Part shown: positions 41,801-54,600 of the stretch, piece after piece
Numbering within the stretch: position 1 is the first letter of the stretch
Layout: each line of letters begins with the position of its first letter
NCBI GenBank assembly: GCA_000697475.1
Contig: JNEU01001035.1
Location: 1-64,000 of the forward strand
From: Lichtheimia corymbifera B2541
Taxonomy: Eukaryota; Mucoromycota; Mucoromycetes; Mucorales; Lichtheimiaceae
DNA: 64,000 bases
Direction of reading: 5' to 3'
Notes under the pieces: generated by a model
What the model was told of the DNA's origin: nothing
Databases searched by the model: none
What the model saw: only the letters and a program-made list of their open reading frames with translations
Made by a program: the position numbers and the translations under genes

Positions 41801-44800
41801 TACACGCATATGCAGGTACGTTTAGTTGCTATTTATGATGATGCCGTTCCCGAAGTCTAAATCACTTTTTGTATGTAGCAAATACCTTATTGCTGCCGAT
41901 GAGGAGACCATGCGGTATTCATCCGATACATCAGATGACGACGATGACGACGAACACCATTCATCATCAGGAGACAACCTTGTTGAGATCTTATCGACCT
42001 CTGGCGAAGATACTTCATATGCACCACCAAAGAAATTCCATCCTGGGCAATTTGGGTGTGAGATTCTCTACACTTACAGATATCCTTTACATTGGCGACT
42101 ACAACCGAATGCAGCCCTCAACATGCTTGCCACCGATGTACTACGTCATTTTGCTGTGAAGAATCGACCCAATACCTTTGTTTGTATGCGCGATGATTGT
42201 GTTGTTTATCTCACACTACGCGAGAGCATCTATACGCAATACACTGACAGCGAGACGCAAACGTTGGATGACACGCGTGCCAGCTCACCTTACGGATCGT
42301 CGTCCTTGTTTACACCCAATGATACCATTGCCTTCTCCCATACACGTGGTCAATCTTCAAACGGCAATCCTTCCAATAACAGTCAACGTACAAGCCCAAA
42401 AGCAGCGAGTCCTGGCAAGGTGGATATCCAATCGCCTAATGCAAGAAAAGCAGCAAGACCATCCGATGCACGAGAGCTTGTGTTGGAAGTGCATGGGGTT
42501 GATTTGCCTGGATGGATATCGGAAGAGTTGGTGAATTTGCTCGAAAACAGGTTGACGGCCCATATCACATTGAAAGAAGTGCAGCAGTTTTTGTTGCGTA
42601 ATCCCAATTCGAAATTGTCCCGTGCAGTAAGTGTCATTGACTTTCGCTACAACAAAAGCAGGTAGACTAAAACAGAGATTTATTATTATAGGATGTTGAT
42701 TTCATGTTGCCGGTGGAAAAACCTCCCGCCCTTCGTACTCTCCTCCCACTATCAAATTCTGTTGTCGGTACCACAGAGTTTTTGCACATGTTGCGCGAGA
42801 ATATTATATCAGCGGGAACATTGCGTGTACTGAGTGGAAACAGCGTCCCATCTATATTGAGGCGACATCGCATGATGCATTATGCAAGGTAATTATAATG
42901 ATTCTCTACTTGTAGTCCATATTATCTTACTGACCAGCACAAAGAAAAGAGGAACCCATTAGTAGTACTACGAGTGACATGACGCTTGGCGATCTTTGCT
43001 TTTACTATAATTGCATCAATCGAGGTCCTGGTGTGTGCTCTGATCTTGAAATGAGCGTGGGCCAAGGTGCTGCTGGTATTGCGCTACTTTTGGTGGATGC
43101 GGAGATGGTGCAGGAGCAGCAGACGAGTAGTAGCGAGAGTCCTACGCCTTCTGATGTGGAAATATTTGGGAGCTCTTTTGGCGACATGAACAGGACACAG
43201 CAGTATTTAGCAGTTGATATATGGACCATTGGCCAACTTGAAGCACAACAACTCCAGAACCACTTGTTTGGCATTTTCAGACAAAGCATTTGCGATTATG
43301 CTATTGAACGATCCTTGGTGGATGCCATGTTTAATTCAGTCGGCCACGAAGTCATAGACGACGTTGTGGCAACGCTTATGCAAGTACTTGAAAAGGCACA
43401 AGAATGGAATAATCCTTCGGTGAACACTGTGACTCAGCAACTTGAACTGCAACCATGGTGTGTGATCAATATTATCCAGCAATTGCATATCGAATTTGCA
43501 GAATTGAATCTCGATTTGAAGCCATTTGTATCACGTGACGACAAATATCAGACATATACTCCACCCTCATTACGCACAACGACGGCTCATCATACTTCAT
43601 CATTGCAAGAGAATCGACGCTATTTAATTATCAGCGGATTGAACGACCTATTTTCTTTGCGTGAGGATGATGCTTCTTATTTGGAGACTCCCGCTGCACG
43701 TATGGATACTCGCAGTATACACAGCCATCATGATTCAATCACCTCCAGTATTGGAAAGTCGCAAGACAATCACCATCGCCGTTACTTTTCAATCATGTTT
43801 TTGGATGCGGATGGATTCAAGTTGTACACTTACAATTACACAAAGCCATTCTTGGAACAAGCTGTGCAAAGGATCACCCGCACCATTGAACAGCAGGATG
43901 CTCGTATACGAATGCTCAACAACATCTTGCATCAGAAAATGGGTCTTTTCCACCATTCAGAGCAAAAAGAGCTTGAGCAACAAAAGCCAGAATTATATAC
44001 AGCCGCTCGACTTACCAACTACAACAATGTATTACGAGATGCGTACACTGAGCCAGTCCATCATCCAGATCACCTTGTCAGGCACGGGGATCCATTCCTT
44101 GAGAGCTATTTGCGTGGAACACAACTTCAGGCTGCACATGAAAAGGCCTTCAAAGTCTACAGCAAATGGGCAACGCGATACAGCTCTTCTTCTCTGGAAA
44201 AGCAAAACACTGAAATGATGACCGTGGCCGAGCTCAAACTCATTCTCAAGGCATCCCGACTGCTCCACTTTTGTCGCACCCCCCTTATCTTTTCAGAAGC
44301 AAACAGCTTTGATGCCGCCTCGCATATTACAAGCATTTTCGGTGAATATGATTTGCGAAATGAAAAGACGACTCTATGGTACGAACATCTTGCCCGGTCG
44401 TTTATGAACGAATACGCATCGTATCTTGAGAGTGCAGGCATGCATCTTATCGTGAATGGCGTATCATGTCCAGAGAATCCTGAAGAACTTGAAACCTATT
44501 TATCGAGCTTCCGCATCGCCGACGACTATCTTGTATCATCACCGGTTGTGTACCTTATGCAAGTATTCCCTGGAGGGACCATCATGTGTGAAGCCCAATT
44601 GACAGATAATTTTGTTTCTGTGACATTATATACACTCCATCGACGTTATGGACGATTGACACGAGCGCCCTATGGATATGAACAGAAGAATGAGGTCCAT
44701 CGAGCAAGTTTCCAAGAGTTTACCGAGGAATGTGATCGTTTCAAGCAAAAGATCCATGTCAATTCGTTTGTGTACGACTTTCATTTACGATTTATACAAC

Positions 44801-45861
44801 GAAGCTTGGATGATGTCGACGCTATCCCAGACACACTCCATTTATTGAATGTGATCAAGAATATTCTTTCAGTCTACCACAAACCTCCAGGCTATGCACG
44901 TAATCGCGTTGTCACAGGAACCTATGAAGCCACCTTGGATGAACAAGTGGACCAGCTGGTGCCATCCATGTTACGTGATGCTACAAAGTATGGATTCCAA
45001 CCCCTTTATTTTGATGGCAAACCGATTGCATGCTTTGTTTCCTCAGACGATGTATCGTTTCACCAAGCATCTACCAACAATGCTATCTTCCGTCACACAT
45101 TGATTGTTACACCACTCTCCATGAATGATCGAGAAAGCAACCCATCATCACGTCATCATCTTCATCGCAGTGGGGCCACCACCCATCATGGATACGTTGG
45201 ATTGCAATATTTTGTATTGGTGACTTATCGAGGATGGCCAACGACACCACGCTATCGACCTGACATGCTGGAAGAAGTTTTACAACCTGCATCGTATACT
45301 CTGGGATATGTTGTTCAGCGTGCCAAGACTCGTATTGATCGACTTATCAAACATGTAAAGTATCAAAGAGGTGTATAACAGATCCCATCCCACTCATACA
45401 TGTTGTATTAGGTTATTTATGCGTTACATCAAGATGCTGCATGGAACACATTATATCAAGCCATCAACAATACGGAACGATCCGATCCACCCGATACCCT
45501 TATACGCCTCGCAACCCAATTCCATGATCTGGATGTCATAGCAACCGAGCCTCCATTCCAACAATTTACCCAATTGGATCTTCGATGGATCGATCTTTTC
45601 GATATGCTGCGACTGTTTTACCCAATGACATCCGGATACATTGAAAAGACCAACTCCAAGCAGCTGTTGTTGTTCAACCCCAATGCTGTGCTCAATTACT
45701 TTGTACGCTTTGAGCTGGATCTCAATACCAAACGCATCGCCATTACCGCTAGTAGCAAGGAACAAAGACGCCATGTTGCCAGACTAGATGATACCGAGAT
45801 GGTCTTTATTGGCAATCTCGCATTGACCTTGTCTTATTGCATGTGGAAACTATCGCTTTAA
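35801..45861 (+). CDS. SZT2: SZT2-like giant protein (KICSTOR complex subunit homologue)
   Basis: In animals SZT2 is the largest KICSTOR subunit. It anchors GATOR1 at the lysosome so that amino-acid loss inhibits TORC1. Twelve exons (35801-35806, 35871-35990, 36045-36352, 36421-36490, 36554-38983, 39045-40447, 40510-40980, 41033-41815, 41879-42626, 42692-42888, 42945-45354, 45412-45861) join in frame to 3,131 residues, near the animal length of about 3,400. The N-terminus VVLLVKNPTFR and LTPRSRIVTVAEEYSFVFMV match the SZT2 start. So does the vWA-like segment YALSLLPPSGHSSLIIVTDG, followed by VQVGFGSG and ILRFIASATGGHYM. Long acidic and Ser-rich linkers separate conserved blocks. Two introns use AAG acceptors (39044 and 42944); nearer TAG/CAG sites break the frame or make impossibly short introns. 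The ATG exon (ATGAAG, weak GTCGAG donor) is inferred. The other KICSTOR members are not in the window. Confidence 0.85.
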
Positions 45862-45911
45862 GATAAAATCCCCGTATATATGTGTGTTGCCGTTCTTTTT
45901 TGTGTTTGCTC

Positions 45912-46433
45912 TTAGTTGTGCTTTCTGCGGAAGGAAGAACCTATATAATATTGAGTGTTAGTTGTAAATGTCAAAAGAGAATAAAAAAAGTTATATCTAT
46001 ATATCAATTTACCTTCAGTCAAACGAGCACGACCACCGGTGGGCTGGCAGAGAACAGTGCCGCAGGACGAGCACAAGACAACGGTCTGTGCGTGGCTGAA
46101 GACAGTGCTGATGTTCAAGCAACCTATAAATCCCATGATCCAAATGTCAGTCAAATACCCCCCATCTCATAGATGGCGCTCGTGATTTACCAGGGCACTT
46201 GACGTCCATAAAGTAGGAGTCGGGAGACTGTACGAGTCTCTTGAGCTTGTGGGAGCGCTTCTCATGCTCAACGGAGGGGTTCAAAAGGTCAACAGCCAAC
46301 TAGCAAAAGGTCGAATGATGAGTCTCCATCCATTCCGTTATCCGATTCATCCATCCATCCATCCATTTCATCCATCGTCTCGTTTCATCCTTGTCATGCT
46401 TCATATCCCCCATTCACAATAGCTTACAGTCAT
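45912..46433 (-). CDS. RPS27: 40S ribosomal protein S27 (eS27)
   Basis: Four exons (46433-46428, 46299-46191, 46123-46013, 45940-45912) join in frame to 84 residues, exactly the usual eS27 length. The sequence [30 protein letters not shown] and [10 protein letters not shown] is nearly invariant in eukaryotes. The zinc site uses Cys37, Cys40, Cys56 and Cys59. The first exon encodes only Met-Thr, a common layout for fungal ribosomal-protein genes, followed by a 128-nt intron. The C-terminus reads [10 protein letters not shown]. It lies tail-to-tail with the SZT2-like gene, 50 bases apart, and in tandem after MSH6. Confidence 0.97.
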
Positions 46434-46667
46434 GATTGCGGGCTTGGAAGAAGGGAAGAATCCTCTATCACACCATCTTGCTCTCAATAATTAGCGATCA
46501 CCCACCACCCCCGCCTCCCGCCCGCCGACCCGTTAGTGGCGGCGCATTGAGTGGATGGGGATAAGCCAATCACATTGCTATCCCTTGCATATTTGAGGAA
46601 CAAATGCTTTGTTTACTTTTACACAATAAAGCAATGATAATATATACATGTACAATCGATTTCTGAT

Positions 46668-49600
46668 TTAAAGACTTCGTATAATGCTCTTAATCATGCG
46701 TTCTAACACCTTGGGTTCCACCTCACCACGGAAAATGTCGCTCATGTCAGCCAATACCGCTGGTGAAAATGTCTTTTTCTGCCCATCCACATCCATGGCA
46801 TAGGTTGAATCCTTCAATCGATGTTTGCGCTCAAACTCCTCTGCCATTTCCGATGCCTTGTTGATGATGTCCTGAGGAACCCCCGCCATGTGTGCCACAT
46901 TCATACCAAAGGATTTCGCACATATACCAGCCACAAGCTTATATAAAAAGGTCACTCGATTGCTTTGATCATCAATGAAATAGTCCCTATTTGAAAAAAG
47001 TAGGATAAGACAACCTGCTATATGCTCCTATCATATTCAACTTACATGTGCATGTTTTTGATCGTAGGGTGCTGTTCAAATTCTTGGCACAGAGTATGGT
47101 AGTGTGTAGAGAAAAGACTCAGACAACCAACGTGGGTGGCAAGATGATGCAACACAGCATAGGCAATGGCATATCCGTCAAATGTCGATGTGCCACGACC
47201 AAGCTCATCCAGAATCACCATCGACCGTGGCGTGGCTTCACGAAGGATCTTGGATGTCTCTTGAAGTTCAACCATAAAGGTGGATTGGCCGGCCATGATA
47301 TTATCGTTGGCACCAATGCGTGTAAAGATTTGATCACAAGGCGTCAATCGGCAAGATGTGGCAGGCACATAGCATCCCAACTGTGCCATGATGATTGCAA
47401 CACAGGCCTAACCATCTCACATGAATAATTGACTTTTGAAAATCCACGGTTAAATATACAATACCTGTCGTAGTAATGTCGATTTACCACCCATGTTGGG
47501 TCCTGTGAGTACGAGGATGGAAGATTCTTGTCCACCAATGGTAATGTCATTCGGTATAAAGGATTGACCGGGTCTATTGAATCATATCATGAGTCTCACC
47601 CCAGAATTAAATTATCCTCCTCCATTAACTCACCCTGTAATGACGCATGGATGGCGCAATTGCTCAAATTGCACCATGCTCTCCTCCTGGTCAAGTATCT
47701 CCGGTCGACATGATTCTATAGAAAATATTATTAGTGTATCATGTCCATCGTCAAGCAGCTTTCTCTAACAAACCTCCGAGATAAGCAGATGCTTTGGCGA
47801 GACTAGCCAATGCATCAATTTCGGCAACACAGCGAACGGCCTTCAACCAAACGGTATAATTCTGATCGAATTGCTCATAAACCACCTTGCTGAAATCTTT
47901 GATGAAGGCGGATTTGGTTTCCCTGAGTTCCTTGTATGTTTGGATCTTATCTTTGAGCTGGTGATCGAGATAACGTACTACCGCCTTGGATAGCGTAAGT
48001 CAGTTGGAGGATAAAACATGATAACCAAATAGGTCACACCTACCGAAGTACCCGAGATCTTCACCCACTGGCGAGGAGGATCAAATTTCTTGGGAGCCTC
48101 GATAAGATAGATGTCCTTGTTCATGTGCTTATATTCAAGCTTATGGCAACTGAAATAAAAAACGCATTATATAAAGAGTGAATAATCATCTTCATCTGAG
48201 GTAGGTTGCTTACCTGAGCTCTCTTCGACGATTCCTGAGATGTTTATCAAAGTCGTTTTCTGCAGCTTGAAACTTCGCCATAAGTGAATCCCATTCCTCA
48301 TTAGTGTTGTCCCTTGGAATCAAAGCAGTGATCTTTTGGTCTATCAATGAATGTCAGTACCATCCTATCTTTTGAAAAGAGAACGTTGCCATTCTACTTA
48401 CAATCCACAGTAACGTCTGGATCCACGTGGAAAGTCATTCTCAAAGCATCGATGTATTCCTGAATCTTGGGGAACTCATTGATGATTTTCTTGAATAAGG
48501 GTGACTTGAATTGATCGCGGTTCTCAGCAAGACCATCCATCATTTCCTATATATATAATTGCCCAGTGAGCAATGTGTATCCCAACTACATCCTAGATTC
48601 GTATACTCCCTACCTGAGTCTTTTCAAAGCCTTTCAACGCGATCAAGAAATCATCCACCTTGATTCTCTTGGAGTGAATGCTGGAAATCAATCTTTCTAG
48701 GTCAGGTAAAGCCCCAAGCTGCCCATTCAGGTCCTCGTGTATGTGATGGTTTTGAAGCAAGTCGTCTACAGCATCCAAGCGTTCATTGATACGGCGAGGT
48801 TCACGCAAGGGATGACAGAGCCATTGTCGGAATAATCGCTTTCCAAATGGAGAACGGCATCGAGCTAAGATGCTGTGAAGTGTGCCCTCGAATGAGCCTT
48901 GATCATTCTCGAAAATCTCCAGATTCATCAGCGTTTGGCCGTCAAGGATAAGTGAGGTGGCACCTCGAATAGGATCATAGATATGGATATTCTTTGCAGT
49001 GATGAGCTCATTGTCCAGCTTCAACTATAAAAAAGAGCGTCATTAAGAGAGCTAAAAACATGAGCGGATAGTGTGACCTTACCATACGTAAGTGGCTCAT
49101 CATACCACCGAACGCTGATATGGCCAAAGGTTTATCAGCCAACGACGTTAAAGCGGATGGACGTCCATCTATTGGATAGATTCAGTCAATGCGTGCCTTC
49201 TTTTTGCCATAGATCACCATTAGATAAGGTTACCTTTGAAATAGTCGCCAAGTCGTATTTCATCTTCGGTAGTAATCGCATCCCAGAATTCTTTTCCCGG
49301 TTTAACTTGGTTCCAAAGCAAATTGGTTAACGTGTTCTTGATAAGCCGTGTTGTTTCAGCACTCAAGTGACCCTAGACAACAATAATCAATACCAATGAT
49401 GATGATGTCGCCCCGTTTTGGATTTTTCTCTCTTACCTTTTCTGTGATCAATTCTCGAGGTTTGATCTGATGAAGTAAAGTTGCAAGTTTGCTGCGGCTT
49501 TTGTCATCAACGATCTGGCAAATGTTGAATTCGGATGTAGCTGCATCAAGAAAACAAACGCCAAACTCAAGTTTGTTATTATCCTCGTATTCCTATTTCC

Positions 49601-51177
49601 TTGTTCAGTTCCATGATGCTTCTAGAACTCTTCCTTTTTTCGCTATTACCTTGAGTGACATGCAGTACACGCTCTCATCACCAATGAGGAGTCCTCGATC
49701 CACCAAGGTACCAGCAGTGAGAATACCAGTAACTTCTCTTCGAATGACCTTGTCCTTTGTACTGCCTTTCTCTCTCATTTGTTTGCCGATCATATTTTCC
49801 AGTTGATCCACCCGAACAATTTTGTAACTGATAACAGTGGACAATGAATATCAAGGTAGGTCATGTCCCCCCTCGCAAACCTTCACATACCCTTTTGCAA
49901 CAAAACGAGCTGCCCAGTCATCAAACGACGATTCAGGGACACCCACCATACGCATGTTGACACGATCAGTCATTTTCAAGTCGAACAATTGGTGACCAAT
50001 ATCCGCATCGGACTCATACAACTCTATTAAAAAGGTACAATCAGCCATTGATTCATTCATTTCGAGCCAGGGCACATTTACCATAGAATTTGCCCTTTTT
50101 GAAAAAGACCACCTAGAAAACAAAACTTACAATCAGGACCAAGCAGGTAAATTACCCAATCATTCAACTTACCGAATCCCAATTTTTAGATTTCACCTCC
50201 CAGAATTGACGTTCAAAGGGCGTAAACTTGGACCAATGCGACGATGGTACATAAAGTGTACGTGGGTCATAATCCTCATCACCTGGTGTAAAAGAGGTTT
50301 TAATATCCAAATGGACATGTCCCTTCCTCTCTTAATCTTACCTGGGCGATTTCCTTCAGCATCCCTGATATCCACAAGCCATGGGTATCGATCAGGTTCC
50401 TAGGGAGGCAATGTTAATCAGTGCTATTACGACATCATACTAAATGACAAACCTCAGAGGCTTTGACTGATTTGAATGGCTCAGCAGCCTTCTTGGGAGC
50501 TGGTTTTTTGGGTTCAAAGGTTCTTGCCCTGGCACCGAGAGAGATATCCTAATCCCAAAAGTAAGCTTTTTGTCATATTGATGTTTTTTCTTTTCTCTCT
50601 ACCTTGATGCGATTCTGTAAAGGAGAAACGGAGAGTGGGGCTTTTGGCGTTGGCGAGTCTTCTACATCTTTCGAGATCTCTCTTGAGTTATCCCTGTATA
50701 CCAAATCCAATCCATCATTCGTTCACTTTACCGGTGATATCCATGCTCTCTGGTATATAATCATCATCACGGTTGTTATCATCATCATCATCGTCGTCGT
50801 CGTCACTGAGACCGGGGATATAGCGTCGACGAGGTCGCTTTACACCTGTCGAAACGGAGACGAGCTGTCAGATTCCAGTTGTCAAAAGGAGTAGCATATA
50901 AACCTACGAGGAGTAATCGGTGAATCCAATTCGTCATGGTCGTCTTCTGTTGTTGGAGCAATGTCGTCCAGATCTCTTTTTTCACTGATTGCAGGAGAAG
51001 GGCTAGTAGGAGTCGTCGTAGTAGTCGTAGCAGTTGCAGCAGCAGGTTTAGGCGTAGGTGGTGCAGTCTATTAAATAATAAAGTTAAGCGATAATGGGCA
51101 ACCGAGTCGCTGAATTGAGCATTTACTTTTTGTCTCTTGCTGCCAAAGAAGGAGAGAAGCGAAGATTGTTTTGACAT
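46668..51177 (-). CDS. MSH6: DNA mismatch repair protein MSH6
   Basis: MSH6 pairs with MSH2 to form MutS-alpha, which binds base mismatches and one-base loops. Many short introns interrupt about 1,100 residues. The N-terminus [14 protein letters not shown] contains a PCNA-interacting box (Gln-x2-Leu-Leu-x-Phe-Phe), followed by a low-complexity Thr/Pro and Asp-rich linker. [25 protein letters not shown] and the mismatch wedge GKFYELYE (Phe-Tyr-Glu, split by an intron near 50083-50107) identify MSH6 rather than MSH3. The ATPase has Walker [10 protein letters not shown] (about 47479-47505 on the minus strand), [18 protein letters not shown], and Walker [22 protein letters not shown] follows. The C-terminus ends in a short helical tail. 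It is divergent from HIR3, and its partner MSH2 is 41 kb to the left in the opposite orientation. Confidence 0.97.
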
Positions 51178-51682
51178 GGTGGTGGTGGTGTTGAATGGCG
51201 GAAACGCAAAAGAGCACTCACTCACTCATACACACGCGCGTGAGGAAAACGCGCCGATTGACAAGCGCGTCTTTTTAGCAATTCCGCTTGAAATCACATG
51301 ACCAATGCCTAGGCACCATTCATTTTCTTGGAGAAAAGTATGCATCTTCTTTTCAATCATCATCAACACGCAGGATACATCAACGAGAGCATCCGTATGA
51401 TAATACACTCTTTCTCTTAATATAATAACCCATCTAAATGTTTCAAAGTGAGCTTTCCAAGGGGAACAAGTTGTCGCTTTCAATCGAAATAAGAGATCAT
51501 ATTGAATCACGAGAAATGACATGCCTGTAATACTTGCTGACCCGTACTGAATGCAGGTCGTATTGTAAGGCACGCTATATAATATATCGGGGAATCAAGT
51601 ACAATTTCCTGACTAGGATCGAGCAAATTCAGCATAAAGCGGCCTCTTGTAACCTCTTATACTTGAACGCTTGGACAGTAAC
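51178..51682. promoter_or_regulatory. Divergent MSH6/HIR3 promoter region with GCGCG cluster
   Basis: About 500 bases between the MSH6 start (minus) and the proposed HIR3 start (plus), with no gene seen. A cluster of CGCG-containing sites lies 56-95 bases upstream of the MSH6 ATG: CACGCGCGTG (51233-51242), AAAACGCGCC (51246-51255) and AAGCGCGTCT (51263-51272). They resemble MBF (ACGCG) and E2F (GCGC) sites and the cluster before MSH2. Regulation by MBF is inferred. Confidence 0.45.
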
Positions 51683-54600
51683 ATGGTACAATGCATACAC
51701 GTTCTGCTTTTATTTGGTATTCACTCATAACGTCTAGCTCCAATGGAACTCTCTCAACAAAGGCATTGTCGTTCCGGACACCGATCCTACAGAGGTCCAG
51801 GTAATTAACGCACTATTGGCTAGTACCGATCGCTGTACGACTGATCCACTTCACAGGTCGAACGCTACCTTAAAATGTACCAGCAGGCTTTACGATTGCA
51901 CCAGAAAGAAAGATACAGCGAAGCAAAGTCAATATACGAAGAAATACTTGCCGATGATCTGATTCAAGATGGATCGGTTGCCACGGTAACGCTCGAGTTG
52001 AGGGACGCGCTATAGGGGGATGATGATGATGGTCTGACAATGCGTTCAATAACATAGGACTCGAGTAAAGCTTCCAGTGGTGTCAAAAGCTCTCCTTTGA
52101 TTCGATTACGTTTCCTCGTTTTCAAAAACTATGCGTCATTGTTGGAGCACGAACTTCATGCACCTGATGCACCTAAAGCCGACACAGCCAAAAAGGCCAT
52201 CAGCTATTATCTCAAGGTAACAACAACATACACATACGAAGAAAATGGAGCAAAATGCTGATGAAATATCTAGGCTGCGAGCGTTGACGACGGCGATCAA
52301 TCATTGTGGTACAATATTGGCAACATTGCATACGATTCCGGCAACATTCGATTAGCCCGGCTGGCGTATGAGAATGGATTCTTTTTAATGGATATATATC
52401 GCTCTGGATCACACGATCAATTTACTGTCCCTGAAGCAATGGAGAACATGTTTTCGTCAATGGCATTCTCACCGATCCAATGGCTTTGCATGGAACGATT
52501 ATGCATGGTAAGATAGGTGATGCATACCGTTAGGCACGCTTAGGTACTTATATGGGAAACATAGGTTTTGGTAGACATTGGTGATCATGACACGTGTCGC
52601 ATGTATATGCAAGTGGTATTGAAACAACATCCCAGCTGGCCGATGCGACGCGTACTGGAAGAGAAAATGGGTGCAGCGACAAAGACGACGACGACGACCT
52701 CGCCTTTGGATGAATCAGAAATGACCGAATCGCCTATTGAGGACACAGTATCAATTAATATCACAAAGATCGATTGGAAAACGCTATTGGAATCACTCTT
52801 GCTGCGGTACAAAGAAATGACTGATGATAAAAGGTAAGAAGTATGTTGCTATGCTTATAATGGATACGAGTCGTAACTCTTTATGATTAGGAGTTCAACA
52901 CATTCTTTGATAAGCAACGCTATTCACCTTGACGTTGAGGCTGATACCAGCATGTCCACTATACCCGAACCAGAATCCGCTATCGTACCGATCACAGTGG
53001 ATGAACCTGAGGATACGCAGATGATGGAGGTTGCCGAACATGATGCTATTGTTATACTCTCACCTTCAGAGAAAAGCAGCAGCTCCCCAGCTCCACCAAC
53101 ATCAAGTCAAGAGATGAATACACAGCCTGACAATGATGGCAACCCTGAAACGATCAACTCACTGAAACGCAAACGACCCATGGATGATACAGGCGACAAT
53201 GAACGAGAAGAAAAGGAAGACGAGCAGCAACAAAAGGAGGGTGACGATGAAGAAAAGAAGGAGCAAGAAGAAGAGGAGGAGGAGGAAGAGGAAGAGGAAG
53301 AGGAGGAAGATAAGCGGGCTAGTCTACGGTAAGATGATGAGAGTAGTTCCTTGATATGATAGTAACGGGTGGTGTATTATAGGATATCGAGGCGGCAGAA
53401 AGAGAAGATCGAGAATGAAGAGAGCTCCAAGCGAAAGATGCTTGAAGAAGAGATCCAATTGACCAACTTGGTGCAATCCTTGTTCGATATTCTCCCAGAA
53501 GACAGCGCTACGAATCGGCCAAAGTCGCAATATCATCACCCTGTATCTGAGGCATTCAACACAATGGATATGGATTCTTTTTGGAAATGGTTCGATATCA
53601 AAGTGTCTGAGCTAGGACGGAACGCACATTGGGAATTTGACACCAGTCGTTTCAAGTAAGTAGAGCCTATTTTCGGTCAATGTTATGATGATTCACACCG
53701 TCTTTCTATCGTAGTCGGATGCATGAACAATCGCACTTGGAGAACAAAGACGCCCGCCTTTATGCGACTTTTACAGTATCCGAGTCAACCCAATCTCCGA
53801 CTTCATCCATGAACAACAACAACACCACTATCCAAGGATTTATCGAAAAAGTGAATACTGGCAATTCCGGCATTGCAGACGTACTTTGTTCGCTTATTAT
53901 CCAAGTACTGTTACAATCCACGACTGAATTTGAACACGCCAATCAGCATGATGTTTTTGATTTATTGGTCGAATCACTGGTTACATTATATCCAACGCTT
54001 TTGGATCACATTATGTATGGTGAATGGGAAGACAATGAAACTCGAATGAAGGTACGTACCGTGATGAAAATGGGATCCTTTATACGCCTAACAATCTTTA
54101 TTGCATCAAACAGGTCGTGCTTAGCATCTGTGAGCATCTCATGGATAAGCTTATCCAAGCCATATTATCATTTGTGGAAGCAACAACATCAAAACGCAAA
54201 TCCGCCACCGCAAAGCAATCACTGGAAACACCTATTCGGGAGTACACACGTCTTTGCAATGCTTGGATTGGCGTCTTTGAGCGACTTGTTATGGAGAATT
54301 TGCTGGATTCTATATCACTGACATCGACTTTGGAGGATGATATCAACTCGCTATCCCAAGATCACGAGGAAATCATGCTACGATACTGGTTTTTGAAGGG
54401 AAAGTTTGGCCAATGCGAAGAGGATGTCGAGCAAGCATGCAACTGGTACCAGCGATGCAAGGAGTTTTTGTCCCGTGATTCTACACAATCATCAACGATA
54501 CACCTTAACAGGTACATGGATGTAACTTGAACATAGGGGCGGTATAGATGCTGATGAAATATTTGTTTCTAGCCGATATGATCCACTGATTAGTTTGAGG

